A stretch of DNA of 64,000 nucleotides, taken from positions 31,517-95,516 of the forward strand of contig NZ_NFIH01000011.1 in the NCBI RefSeq assembly GCF_002161675.1, in the 5' to 3' direction. Positions 24,536 to 33,543 of the stretch are shown here, one piece after another. Each line of letters opens with the position of its first letter. Positions within the stretch are counted from its first letter, which is position 1. Source of the DNA: Pseudoflavonifractor sp. An44. Its GTDB lineage: Bacteria; Bacillota; Clostridia; Oscillospirales; Oscillospiraceae. Both the position numbers and the translations under genes were made by a program. The notes beneath the pieces are model-generated. The model had not been told where the DNA came from. It saw only the letters and a program-made list of their open reading frames with translations, and did no database searches.

Positions 24536-25258
24536 TTACAAATCAAAGCCCAGATCGCAGGTGTACTTAAACTCGATGACGTCCCCGTTCTTCACCGTGT
24601 ACTTGCTCACCCCGTAGTTGGGCTTGGTCCCATTGACGTAGTACATCCAGCCGGACCCGGCCCCACAGTCGAACTCATAGAGGTTGTTGATGCCCTCAAT
24701 GTAGTGGCTGCCAAAGCCGGGGGTGTACTCGTACTCCATGTGGATGCCGTAGGTCTGGGTGGCTCGGAGGAGCACGTCAAACACCGACTCCCCCTCCTCA
24801 AAGGAGATGGCCTTGCGGGACAAAATCACCCCGTCTGAGGGCACCAAACTCTCCTTCCCTGGGGTTAGGTCCTCCATGCGCCCTAAAATGGTCTTGCACT
24901 CAATGGAGAGATAACAGATGTTGACCTTGGGCGTGGGAGTCGGTTGGGGAGTGGGAGCGGGCGTGGCCTTCACCGCCGGCTTCTGAGTGGGCTTGGGTGT
25001 CGGCGCCGGCGTGGCTGCCGCTGCGGACGACTCTCCCCGGTCCTGACTCTGGGCGGGCTGCTGAGTCGTCGCCGGGGCCTCACTGGCCTGGGGCTCCCCA
25101 GAGGGCTGCTCGCTGGGAGCAAGACTCTCCTCCACCCCCACGGTGGGGGACACTGTGGGGGTGACCACAGCGCCCTGCTCCCCCGTGTTTCCACAGGCCG
25201 CCAAAGTCAGCAGCAGCAACAGGGAAAACAGGCACATCCATCGTTTCAAATGCTTCAT
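24536..25258 (-). CDS. DUF4430 (transcobalamin-like) lipoprotein
   Basis: This 240-residue surface lipoprotein starts with a signal peptide and lipobox LTLAACG (lipidated Cys22). Residues 25-118 are a Pro/Thr/Ser/Gln-rich spacer. The C-terminal 120 residues are a DUF4430 domain, named for likeness to the beta domain of transcobalamin, with YEFDCGAGSGWMYYVNG as its hallmark. It sits between the large anchored protein and the ECF importer under a B12 riboswitch. It is likely the membrane-near B12-binding receptor that hands the vitamin to the S component. That role is inference. Confidence 0.88.
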   Translation of the reverse strand: MKHLKRWMCLFSLLLLLTLAACGNTGEQGAVVTPTVSPTVGVEESLAPSEQPSGEPQASEAPATTQQPAQSQDRGESSAAAATPAPTPKPTQKPAVKATPAPTPQPTPTPKVNICYLSIECKTILGRMEDLTPGKESLVPSDGVILSRKAISFEEGESVFDVLLRATQTYGIHMEYEYTPGFGSHYIEGINNLYEFDCGAGSGWMYYVNGTKPNYGVSKYTVKNGDVIEFKYTCDLGFDL

Positions 25259-25285
25259 AGGCTCTCCTCATACGCCGGAGGCTTT

Positions 25286-28200
25286 TTAGCCCCGGCTCTT
25301 TCTCTTACGGTCGGTCCAAGCAGCGGCACACAGCCCCGCTGCGCTCATGCCCAGAATCACCAGAGATTCCACCAGGGGGCTGGTATCTCCGGTCTGGGGC
25401 ACCTGGGGCTCCTCCTCCCCGCTGCCCGGATTCTCTCCGCTGTCTCCATCCTCTGTGGGGGGCGCGGGGGTCCACTGGGTCAGGTCAAAGAGGGTGTTCT
25501 CCCCTGCCACAAAGCGGCGGTAGGCCTCCAGGGCGTAGCCGATCTGCACGGTGCCCATGCCGTCAGGCTTGTCACTGCTCATAAAGGTGGTAAAGCCGGA
25601 CTCCCGCTTGAACTGGTCCAGTTTGGTGACCAGATTGTAGTTGCCGTGGGTGAACCCGTTGTCCGGGTCCAGAGGGTCGATGCCCGCCACCGCCAGGGCG
25701 GTGAGCACCTGGGCGGCGGTACAGCCGTTGTCATCCCCCTCATTGATGTAGCCGCAGTCGCTGGTCATCTGGCTGCGCAGGTACTCCAGCGCCCGGTCAA
25801 AGGCCTGGCTCACCTGCTCCATGTCCCGGTATGGGGCCAGGGCCTGGAGGGTCATGGCGGTGACATCCACACTCACCGTGTCCGCCGAGGACAGGCCGAA
25901 CCCGCCGTTGGCATTTTGGAAGGTGAGAATCTTCTCAATGAGGGTCTCCCGGGTCCACCGGGCATCCTGGGGCACCTCATAGTCCTTGGTATCCAGGGCC
26001 AACAGGGTGTAACTCATCATGTTGGAGGTCATGCGGTCCAGATTGGGGTAGTTGTACAGGGTCTCAATGAGGTCCATCCCCGCCACGTCGGTGGGGTCCT
26101 TCCCCATGGCCAGCAGCGCCACCACCACCCGGAAGTAGTCGGTGGGCAGCATTCTCCCGCCGCTTTCCAACTGCTGGGTGATGCTGGCGTAGTAGCTGTC
26201 CAGATCGCTCTGGCTGAGGCTGGCCCCGGCCCGGAGCAGCGTAAACAGGCTCCACTCGGCCCCATAGGTGTAGTTGCCCTCCAGCTGGCTGTCCAGGTAG
26301 GACAGAGCGTGACGGATGTTATCCGTCACATATCGGTCAAAGTCCAGGTCCTCCACAGCGTCCGGCTGAGTCACCGTCACGGTGAACTGGATGGGCTTGG
26401 CTCCCTTGGTGTCGTCCAGAGGGGTGCCCGTCACTGTCACCGTGCCCTGCTCCAGGGCGGACAGGGTGTGAGTGGTGGTCATGGTGCCGGGGGTGCTGGT
26501 GACATAGTCGTTGACCTTCACAATCCCGTCCTGGCTGTAGGTCCAGGTAAACCGCTGGTTGGTGGCGTTTGCAGGAGTCACCAGCAGGTCCAGGTTCATG
26601 GACTCATACTGAGCCAGAGTGAGCGTGGTCTCCTCCATCTCCACCTGCTCCAGGGGATGCTTATACTCAAAGCGAATGGTAATGTCCTGGGTGGCTGCGG
26701 GGTTGTCCACGCTGGTGACGGTAAACCGGGCCGTGCCCGCCTTCTTGGGAACGATACCGTTGCCATACGTGGCCTGGAACTCCGCCACATCCGGGTCGTG
26801 GGACACCCACACCACGTCCTTGACGGTGGCGTTGTGGGGCTCAATGTTGATCTCATACCGCCGTTCCGGGTCGGTATCATGGGAGGTAATGCCCACGTAC
26901 TGGTTGCCCAGGCCGTTCCACCCCTCGATGTAGAACACCTCAGGATAGGTCACCGTCAGACCGGTCACGTCAATGCGCTGGGCGGTGGCCTGGAAGCTCA
27001 CGGTGACCTGGGGGTTATCCGCCAGGGACACAGTGAAGGTGTGCATGGACTGGTCCTCGGCAAAGAACTCCAGGCCGTTCTCCCCATCCAGGGTATAGAT
27101 ATAGGAGCCTTCGGTGGAGGTCATCTCCAGAGCCTGATTGGGGATGGTGATGTACACCCCGTCCAGGCAGCCCTTCACCGTCAACTGCTGGGGCTGGGTA
27201 CCGCTCAAATGGAGGGGTTTCTCCCCGGTGACGGGCCAGCCATCCTGGTACAGCTTCAGGTCGGTGACCTGGGTGGGCACCACCTTCAAGGTAAAGGTGG
27301 CCAGTTCCTGAGCCACATACCAGTCGGGGTTCTTGTCGTACACATAGGCTTGATACTCGCCCACCGAAGGATAAAACTTACCGCTGGAGGAAATGTGGAT
27401 GGTGGAGGACTCCGAGCCTCCGTTCTGCTGGCTGCAGCTCCAATAGGTGCTCTGTCCCTCAGCTACGCCCTCCAGCACAAACCGCCCCTCATCCAGCGCG
27501 GAGAGGGTGAAGGTGTGGGTGTCGTCCCACTGGGTAATGCGCCCGTCCGTGTGGTAAAACACCACCGTGGGGGTGGTGGGCACTTCTCGAGGGGTGACGG
27601 TGACGGTGCATACGGCACTACAGGCGCCAGCCGTCACCGTAATTTGAGCGCTTCCCGCCTGGTGGGCCACCACCAGGCCGCTGTCATCCACGCTAACAAT
27701 GTCGGGGGCACTGCTCTGCCACACCACAGCGTCGGTGGAGTCGGCCGGGGTTACCGTGGCGGTGAGCCGCACCCCCTGGCCCTCCTCCAGGTCCAGCTTG
27801 GTCTCACTCAGGGTAACGGACTGGGCGGCAATGCCCGTCACGGTCACCATCACCGTGGCCTTCACCGTCTCGTTGGCCTGGGCGGTGATGACAGCGGTGC
27901 CCTCTCCCACAGCCCGGACCACGCCCTGATCGGTGACCTGGGCCACATGGGTGTCCTCACTGTACCACACCACGGTGTCGTTGCTCTCCTCCGGGATCAC
28001 CGTGGCGGTGAGGGCCTGGGTCTCTCCCACCATCAGGGTCACTTCCCCAGGAGTCACGGTGATGTCGGTGGCGGGGACCTTCTGGGCCAGCAGTTGGGAG
28101 ACAATCTGGGTCTGCTCATTCACCTGCTCCTGGGTGGCCGTCCCATCCACCGCCACCTGCAACGCCTGCTCATAGACCTGGGCGTTGGCGTCAATCTGGG

Positions 28201-28735
28201 CCTGGGTCAGCTGGGCCAGGCTGGATACCAGCTTGTCCTTGTTGATCCCCAGAGCACCCTGTCCGGCCTCTGCGGCAGGCGGGATGTAGTCGGGAGTACC
28301 CTGAGCGCTGTCCTGAACGTAAATGAGGCGAATCACTTCTCCCGCCTGTACCTGGTACTTGTTGCCCACCTTGACGCTGTCCACAAATGGCCACCAGGCT
28401 TTTTTGCCCCAGTTCACCTCACCCACCGCTTGGCCATCGTTTGGGGTGACAGTAAAGCCGTATAGGGTGCTGTAGGTCACGCTGCCCCGGTCTTGATAGC
28501 CCCGTTGCAGCACGTCCACCAGGATATCTCCCTCCTCCAACTCCACCTGGGTGGGGGGCAGATAGTACATGGTGTGGCCACTCTCGTCGGCGTACTCCAT
28601 GGTCACCGTCACGGTCTGCACTCCGCTCCGGCTGGTGTTCAGGGCCAACGCCCCGGATACCAGGGTCCACACCATGGCCAGGGTCAGCAGCAGACTCAGC
28701 CACCGCCGCCCCCTTCTTCTCGCTTCTGCTCTCAT
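25286..28735 (-). CDS. Wall-anchored protein with DUF4430, Ig-like and alpha/alpha-barrel domains
   Basis: This 1149-residue secreted protein has, in order, a signal peptide (1-32), a DUF4430 domain (about 40-145, transcobalamin beta-like), a helical stretch (150-215), two BIG2 Ig-like domains (about 220-390), further Ig-like regions (390-790), an alpha/alpha toroid of the prenyltransferase/terpene-cyclase fold (about 800-1085, with FQNANGGFGLSSADTVS and CGYINEGDDNG), a Gly/Glu/Pro linker and a sortase signal PQTGD (about 1117) with membrane helix and RKRKSRG tail. Human transcobalamin and intrinsic factor combine the same two ligand-binding folds. Placement directly behind a cobalamin riboswitch argues that it captures corrinoids at the cell surface. 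Confidence 0.88.
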   Translation of the reverse strand: MRAEARRRGRRWLSLLLTLAMVWTLVSGALALNTSRSGVQTVTVTMEYADESGHTMYYLPPTQVELEEGDILVDVLQRGYQDRGSVTYSTLYGFTVTPNDGQAVGEVNWGKKAWWPFVDSVKVGNKYQVQAGEVIRLIYVQDSAQGTPDYIPPAAEAGQGALGINKDKLVSSLAQLTQAQIDANAQVYEQALQVAVDGTATQEQVNEQTQIVSQLLAQKVPATDITVTPGEVTLMVGETQALTATVIPEESNDTVVWYSEDTHVAQVTDQGVVRAVGEGTAVITAQANETVKATVMVTVTGIAAQSVTLSETKLDLEEGQGVRLTATVTPADSTDAVVWQSSAPDIVSVDDSGLVVAHQAGSAQITVTAGACSAVCTVTVTPREVPTTPTVVFYHTDGRITQWDDTHTFTLSALDEGRFVLEGVAEGQSTYWSCSQQNGGSESSTIHISSSGKFYPSVGEYQAYVYDKNPDWYVAQELATFTLKVVPTQVTDLKLYQDGWPVTGEKPLHLSGTQPQQLTVKGCLDGVYITIPNQALEMTSTEGSYIYTLDGENGLEFFAEDQSMHTFTVSLADNPQVTVSFQATAQRIDVTGLTVTYPEVFYIEGWNGLGNQYVGITSHDTDPERRYEINIEPHNATVKDVVWVSHDPDVAEFQATYGNGIVPKKAGTARFTVTSVDNPAATQDITIRFEYKHPLEQVEMEETTLTLAQYESMNLDLLVTPANATNQRFTWTYSQDGIVKVNDYVTSTPGTMTTTHTLSALEQGTVTVTGTPLDDTKGAKPIQFTVTVTQPDAVEDLDFDRYVTDNIRHALSYLDSQLEGNYTYGAEWSLFTLLRAGASLSQSDLDSYYASITQQLESGGRMLPTDYFRVVVALLAMGKDPTDVAGMDLIETLYNYPNLDRMTSNMMSYTLLALDTKDYEVPQDARWTRETLIEKILTFQNANGGFGLSSADTVSVDVTAMTLQALAPYRDMEQVSQAFDRALEYLRSQMTSDCGYINEGDDNGCTAAQVLTALAVAGIDPLDPDNGFTHGNYNLVTKLDQFKRESGFTTFMSSDKPDGMGTVQIGYALEAYRRFVAGENTLFDLTQWTPAPPTEDGDSGENPGSGEEEPQVPQTGDTSPLVESLVILGMSAAGLCAAAWTDRKRKSRG

Positions 28736-28770
28736 GTTCTCAAGTCCTTTCCTGGGAAATGAATATCAAA

Positions 28771-28801
28771 AAGCGGCTGCAACCCATGGTTGCAGCCGCT
28801 T
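28771..28801 (-). terminator. Attenuator of the cobalamin riboswitch
   Basis: A 14-bp stem (28771-28784 with 28788-28801) is followed on the minus strand by a T-run, ahead of the start codon at 28735. It is the OFF-state terminator of the riboswitch. Confidence 0.85.
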
Positions 28802-28849
28802 TCAGGCAACACAAAAGGAAGGCCCGCCCATCGCCTTGGGCGCACCTTG

Positions 28850-29000
28850 GTCCCATCATATGCAGGTCTTCTGGCTCTGGCCTCATCGCCCTGGCCGTCT
28901 TCCCAGAAACTTCCGTTTCCAGTGACATATTGGCCAGCACTCTTCCATTACAGCGGCGGCTCCGCACAGGTTTTGCACCTGTTTCCCTTTTCAATCTGCC
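28850..29000 (-). ncRNA. Cobalamin riboswitch
   Basis: The leader on the minus strand holds the conserved blocks of the B12 aptamer: GGGAAACAGGTGCAAAACCT, the B12 box region GCCGCCGCTGTAATGG, GTCACTGG, GGGAAGACGGCCAGG and the closing GCCAGAGCCAGAAGACCTGC. An intrinsic terminator follows at 28771-28801. High cobalamin should stop transcription of the capture and ECF genes. The rest of the 520-nt gap (29001-29255) contains the divergent leader of the PHP gene and nothing else that I could identify. Confidence 0.95.
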
Positions 29001-29255
29001 CGATCACAGATCACACATGTGGTTTATGCAATTATCTCTATTATACATGGCAGGCAGGCAAACGAAAAGGGGAATTTTGCACCCAGACCATTTCTAGTGA
29101 TTTTATCCCCATACCCTCCGTTTACCTGGGCCAAACTGTTCTATTTCCACATAATATATTTTTCCATGACATTCTCCTTTTCTCTTTTGCAAAATTCCGG
29201 TATACTAAAAGCAAGAACCATAACATTTCACGAGCTACAGAAAGAAGGTCACTGT

Positions 29256-30071
29256 ATGCCATCTTATTTGGCTGACTACCATACCCACACCCACCTGTCC
29301 GGCGACTCCAAATCCCAGCTGTGGGAAAACCTCAACGCCGCCTGTCAGGCGGGGATTCCCGAACTGTGCATGACCGAGCACTGGAACCTCTTAAACCAGC
29401 GGGGAGAACGCCTTCCCACTCACTACGACTTTGATGCCGTACTGAATCAGTGGGCAGCGCTCAAAGACGACTGGGCCCACCGGGTGGAGGTGCGGGTGGG
29501 CATCGAGCTGGGCAACAGCACCGTGGACACCGCCGCCGTCCAGGCCTGTCTGGACTTTCCCGAGCTGGACTTTGTCATCGGCTCCCTCCACTCCGTGAGC
29601 CTGGACCTGGGGGGCATCGGTATTTTCACCTATGCCAAGTCCTGCACCGACCCCCAGCGGGCCAATTCCGTTTTGGAGGACTACATCCGGCAGATGGAGG
29701 AGCTGGCGGAGGACGGCACCTTTGACGTGCTGGGCCATATCATCTATCCCCTGCGCTACTTCTCCCCGGACTTTCACCTCACCCTGGACCCCTGGCAGGA
29801 CCGGCTGGACGAGATTCTCCGCCGGGTCATCCACAGCGGCAAGGGCATCGAATTGAACACCACCCAGGGCACCACCGTCCGCCAGTGGCTGCCCCTGCTC
29901 ACCCGCTACCGGGAGCTGGGGGGCGAAATCCTCACTTTGGGCTCGGATGCCCACCGCCCCCAGTTCATCGGCGCCGGCTTCCAAGAGGCCGCCCAGATGC
30001 TCCAACACCTGGGCTACCGCTATGTGTGTACCTATCGCCAGAGAAAGCCCCAATTTCACTCCATCCGCTGA
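29256..30071 (+). CDS. PHP-domain phosphoesterase (histidinol-phosphatase-like)
   Basis: This 271-residue metal-dependent hydrolase of the PHP family shows motifs DYHTHTHLSGDS (residues 6-17), TEHWN, IGSLHS and the late LGSDAHRPQFIG. The pattern resembles HisK-type histidinol phosphatases, but no other histidine genes are near, so another phosphoester substrate is possible. The ATG at 29256 follows AAGAAGG. Longer in-frame starts lie in AT-rich leader. Confidence 0.85.
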   Translation: MPSYLADYHTHTHLSGDSKSQLWENLNAACQAGIPELCMTEHWNLLNQRGERLPTHYDFDAVLNQWAALKDDWAHRVEVRVGIELGNSTVDTAAVQACLDFPELDFVIGSLHSVSLDLGGIGIFTYAKSCTDPQRANSVLEDYIRQMEELAEDGTFDVLGHIIYPLRYFSPDFHLTLDPWQDRLDEILRRVIHSGKGIELNTTQGTTVRQWLPLLTRYRELGGEILTLGSDAHRPQFIGAGFQEAAQMLQHLGYRYVCTYRQRKPQFHSIR

Positions 30072-30107
30072 CCTCACCCCTACCATCAGACAAAAGGAGG
30101 TATCTTC

Positions 30108-30464
30108 ATGGAACTCAAGGAAATCATGGCCCTGTCTCGCTTCGCCGTTTTGGGCGATACCCTCAACCCGGAAAAATACGCCTATAAGATCAAGCACGCC
30201 CTTCTGGAGAAGGGCTACACCGTCTATCCTGTGGGCAAGGAGCTGGCCTCCCTCAACGACATCCCGGACGACATTGATGTCATCGACCTGTGCATCCACC
30301 CCACCAAGGGTCTGAACCTGCTCCAGGAGTGCAAAAAGCCCTTCCGCTGCGTGCTCATCCAGCCCGGCGCTTCCGACGAGGCCCTGCTGGCCTACCTCCA
30401 GGAGCACCACATTCCCTACTTGGACGGCTGCGCCCTGGTGGGCCTCCGGCTGTACAGCAAATAA
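30108..30464 (+). CDS. CoA-binding domain protein (YccU-like)
   Basis: This 118-residue single Rossmann-fold protein is of the CoA-binding family (FAVLGDTLNPEKYAYKIKHA, VYPVGKE, DVIDLCIHP, CVLIQPGASDE). It is related to the N-terminal domain of succinyl-CoA synthetase alpha but has no catalytic part. The role is unknown. It starts after a consensus AAAAGGAGG and follows the PHP gene after 36 nt. Confidence 0.88.
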   Translation: MELKEIMALSRFAVLGDTLNPEKYAYKIKHALLEKGYTVYPVGKELASLNDIPDDIDVIDLCIHPTKGLNLLQECKKPFRCVLIQPGASDEALLAYLQEHHIPYLDGCALVGLRLYSK

Positions 30465-30483
30465 GCCCCATCCCCATGACAAC

Positions 30484-30522
30484 AACCGCCCCGGCTCTCG
30501 TTTCTCAAGAGCCGGGGCGGTT
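30484..30522. terminator. Convergent terminator between CoA-binding gene and modC
   Basis: A perfect 15-bp stem (30484-30498 with 30508-30522) is followed by TTTT on the plus side. The molybdenum operon on the minus strand ends at 30532. Confidence 0.88.
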
Positions 30523-30531
30523 TTCGCATCT

Positions 30532-31557
30532 TCATTCATCTGTCAGAGGGAGCAATTGGGAGGGTGGCAGCTCAATCCACACCCCCTGGGCATGGTCTAC
30601 TGCCTGCCAATCCCAGTTGGACACCTCCATTTGCAGCGCTCCATCTCCACATGCCAGGAACACCGATACCGAGAAGGGCCCCTGGTCCACCTGGGTGCAG
30701 CGACAGAATAGCCGATGGTCCCCGGGGCCATCCACCAGACGGATGTGGTGGGGCTGAATGGCCACATAGGCGGCATTCTGGGGCACCTGCACTGGTAGTC
30801 CCCAGGCTGTGGCATACGCCACTCCATTCCCCCGATGCTCCAGCGGGGAAATGTTAGGGCAGCCCATGAGGCGGCAGGCCGACAAGGTGCGGGGATGGTT
30901 GAAAAACGCCTCTGTGGTCTGCATGGGCTGGGAGGCCCCGTGGTGGACCACACACACCTGATGGCACATCCGCCGCACCTCATCCCTGCTGTGGGTGACC
31001 AAAAGGCAGGGGCCGGAGAACTGCTCCAGAAACCGGGATAGCTCCCCCTGAATCTCCCCTCTCAGATGGGTGTCTAGGGCTGAAAAAGGTTCATCCAGCA
31101 GCAGCACCTGGGGCTGGGCGGCCAGAATCCGGGCCAGGGCCACCCGCTGCTGCTGTCCCCCTGAGAGCTGACGGGGGCGCTTGTGTCGGTGCTCCTGCAA
31201 CTGAAAGCGGCGTAGCAGCTCCTCCACCGCCATTCGGTCCCGGGTAGCCACGGCGATGTTCTGCTCCACGGTGTAATGGGGGAACAGGGCGTACTGCTGG
31301 AAGAGATACCCCACCTTCCGCTGCTGGGGCGGCAGGTTCACCCCCTGTTTGTGGTCAAACAGCACTCGACCGTCTAGTTCGATGTGTCCTGCGTCCGGGG
31401 TGAGCAGTCCGGCAATACACCGCAGTGTCACCGTCTTGCCGCTGCCTGAGGCACCCAGCAGTCCGGTCACCTCCTCCAAAGGGGCAGTAAAGGAGACCCG
31501 GAGCCGAAACTTCCCCAGCTGTTTTTCGATGTCTACCATCAGGGACATGTCCGTCAC
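30532..31557 (-). CDS. modC: Molybdate ABC transporter ATP-binding protein
   Basis: This 341-residue ATPase has Walker A GASGSGKT, signature LSGGQQQRVALARIL and Walker B LLLDEPFSALD. The C-terminal third (about 245-341, with AYVAIQPHHIRL) is a TOBE/MopII-type molybdate-binding regulatory region that is less conserved than usual. The start overlaps the modB stop by 4 nt. It drives molybdate or tungstate uptake with ModA and ModB. Confidence 0.93.
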   Translation of the reverse strand: MTDMSLMVDIEKQLGKFRLRVSFTAPLEEVTGLLGASGSGKTVTLRCIAGLLTPDAGHIELDGRVLFDHKQGVNLPPQQRKVGYLFQQYALFPHYTVEQNIAVATRDRMAVEELLRRFQLQEHRHKRPRQLSGGQQQRVALARILAAQPQVLLLDEPFSALDTHLRGEIQGELSRFLEQFSGPCLLVTHSRDEVRRMCHQVCVVHHGASQPMQTTEAFFNHPRTLSACRLMGCPNISPLEHRGNGVAYATAWGLPVQVPQNAAYVAIQPHHIRLVDGPGDHRLFCRCTQVDQGPFSVSVFLACGDGALQMEVSNWDWQAVDHAQGVWIELPPSQLLPLTDE

Positions 31558-32210
31558 CTCTCCTTGCGCTCCAACAGATTGATGGCCAGCAGCACCACCC
31601 CAGAGATGGCCAGATTCACCAGCACCCAGCGCAGCGCCATAGTATCGTTACCCGTGCGCCAAAACTGGTAGACTGTGGTGGAGATGGTGGCGGTCTTTCC
31701 TGGGGTATACCCTGCGATCATAGAGGTGGCTCCGTACTCCCCCAGAGCCCGGGCAAAGGCCAGCACCGTCCCCGCCAAAATACCCTGGCGGCAACAGGGC
31801 AGCTGAATGTGCCAGAAGATCCACACATTTCCCCGCCCCAAGGTCCGGGCGGCATCGGTAAGGGTGGTATCATAGCTCTCAAAGGCGCCCCGGGCGGTGC
31901 GGTACATCAGGGGGAAGGCCACCACCGCCGAGGAAAACACCCCCGCATACCACACCATGGTCAGGCGCACATCCAGCAAGCGGGCCACCACACTCCCCAC
32001 TGCCCCGTTGGGTCCCAACAGGCACAGCAGCAGATACCCCACCACCGTGGGGGGCAGCACCAGGGGCAGGGTGAGCACCACGTCCAGAACCCCCTTCACC
32101 ACCGGATGGCACCGGGAGATCACCTGGGCTGCCCACAGGCCCACAAAGAAGATGAGGACGGTGGACAGGGCGGCAATGCGCAGAGAGTTGAAGAGTGGAT
32201 ACAGGTCCAT
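31554..32210 (-). CDS. modB: Molybdate ABC transporter permease
   Basis: This is a 218-residue membrane protein with about five to six helices. The coupling region FARALGEYGATSMIAG (EAA motif) is exactly that of ModB, and PLVLPPTVVGYLLL is typical too. Its ATG overlaps the stop of modA (TGATG), and its end overlaps modC. Confidence 0.95.
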   Translation of the reverse strand: MDLYPLFNSLRIAALSTVLIFFVGLWAAQVISRCHPVVKGVLDVVLTLPLVLPPTVVGYLLLCLLGPNGAVGSVVARLLDVRLTMVWYAGVFSSAVVAFPLMYRTARGAFESYDTTLTDAARTLGRGNVWIFWHIQLPCCRQGILAGTVLAFARALGEYGATSMIAGYTPGKTATISTTVYQFWRTGNDTMALRWVLVNLAISGVVLLAINLLERKER

Positions 32211-33046
32211 CAGTTCTCCCCTTGGGCGATCAGGGTGAAGCCCACATCCTTCCAGACAGAAATGGCCTCCTCATTGGTGTAGAGATAGGTGAGAAAATCC
32301 TCTGCTGCGTCATAGCTGTCCGCCTGTCCGCTCTTCATCACAGCGGCGGGATAGATCACCTGCTGGCACATCTCCGGCGTGGCGGCATCCACCACGTTGA
32401 GGCCATAGGTGCTGGCATCGGTGGCATACACCATTCCGGCGTCCACCATCCCCTCCTGTACCTGGCGGGCCACCTCCGAGACGTTGGAGGCGTAGGTCAC
32501 CTTGCCCTGGTCCTCCAGCTGGTCCAGAGAGTAGCCCAGGTAGTCCAAAATCTCCAGAGAGTAGGCTCCCACCGGCACGTCATCGTTGCCAATGCACAGC
32601 AGATCGTCCCCGGACGCAAGGTCGGTAAAGGAGTTGATCTTGCCGGGGTTCTCCGGGGGCACCGCCAGCACCACCTGATTTTCCAGCAAGTCGATGCGGG
32701 TGTCCGAGTAGACAAAATCCAGGCCGTCGGTGTTGGCCCCGGTGGTGTCCTGGCTGTCCAGCTGATTCATCTGCTTCTGGGCCGCCGAGAGGAACAGGTC
32801 ACACACCGCCCCCTCCTCAATCTGGGTCTTTAAGGTCCCAGAGGAGTCAAAGGTAAAGGTGAGCTTGACATCCTCATGCTGGGCCTCATAGGTCTGGGCA
32901 ATCTGGGTCAGGGCAGATTCCAAAGAGGCAGCGGCAAATACCACCACCTCCGTCTGCTCTGAGGTGGTGGGCGTGGAGTGGCAGCCCCACATGGGCAGCA
33001 ACAGGGCGCTCATGAGGCATGCGCATACCAGTGGCTTCCGTTTCAT
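32210..33046 (-). CDS. modA: Molybdate-binding lipoprotein
   Basis: This 278-residue substrate-binding protein has a signal peptide with lipobox (LLPMWGC, Cys22). The mature part shows the ModA pattern: VVVFAAASLESALTQIA, FTFDSSGTLKTQIEEGAVCD and AGMVYATDAS. Ser residues of AAASLES and DSSGTL are the usual oxyanion ligands. The length is normal. The start overlaps the mog stop (ATGA). Confidence 0.94.
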   Translation of the reverse strand: MKRKPLVCACLMSALLLPMWGCHSTPTTSEQTEVVVFAAASLESALTQIAQTYEAQHEDVKLTFTFDSSGTLKTQIEEGAVCDLFLSAAQKQMNQLDSQDTTGANTDGLDFVYSDTRIDLLENQVVLAVPPENPGKINSFTDLASGDDLLCIGNDDVPVGAYSLEILDYLGYSLDQLEDQGKVTYASNVSEVARQVQEGMVDAGMVYATDASTYGLNVVDAATPEMCQQVIYPAAVMKSGQADSYDAAEDFLTYLYTNEEAISVWKDVGFTLIAQGEN

Positions 33047-33543
33047 GTTCTCTCCTCCGTTCGGGCACAGTTTCCACTCTGCCCTGTCAAAATTTCCAGC
33101 CCGTGGGCCAGAGGCGGCAGAATGTACTCCAGGCACTCCCCCACCGCCTTGGGACTGCCCGGCAGATTCACAATCAGGGTCTGGGCTCGGATGCCCGCCG
33201 TGGCACGGCTGAGCATGGCCTTGGGAGTGATTTGCAGGGAGTGGTAGCGCATTCCCTCGGCTATCCCCGGGGAGGGGCGCTGAATGGCCTGGGCGGTGGC
33301 CTCTGGGGTCAGGTCCCGGGGGGAAAATCCAGTGCCCCCGGTGGTGAGAATGAGGTCTGCACGGTTCTCGTCGCACAGCTGGCACAGGGTGGTGTACAAG
33401 GGCTCGATCCCGTCAGGGAGCAGCTTGGTATACACTACATGGTGTCCCTCTTGCTCCACCATGCGGGCAATGAGGGGCCCGCTCTGGTCCTCCCGTGTCC
33501 CGGCATAACCGGAATCACTGAGGGTCAAAATGGCAACTCTCAT
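33043..33543 (-). CDS. mog: MogA/MoaB family molybdopterin adenylyltransferase
   Basis: This 166-residue enzyme adenylylates molybdopterin before metal insertion. The motifs VAILTLSDSGYAGTREDQSG, LILTTGGTGFSPRDLTPEAT and LIVNLPGSPKAVGE are diagnostic. The ATG at 33543 overlaps the end of the MOSC gene by 4 nt. Confidence 0.93.
   Translation of the reverse strand: MRVAILTLSDSGYAGTREDQSGPLIARMVEQEGHHVVYTKLLPDGIEPLYTTLCQLCDENRADLILTTGGTGFSPRDLTPEATAQAIQRPSPGIAEGMRYHSLQITPKAMLSRATAGIRAQTLIVNLPGSPKAVGECLEYILPPLAHGLEILTGQSGNCARTEERT

Noticed and set aside
24944..28465. Long plus-strand open frame opposite the DUF4430 genes
   Set aside because: The composition is typical of antisense reading in GC-rich DNA, and the opposite strand holds recognisable domains behind a riboswitch.
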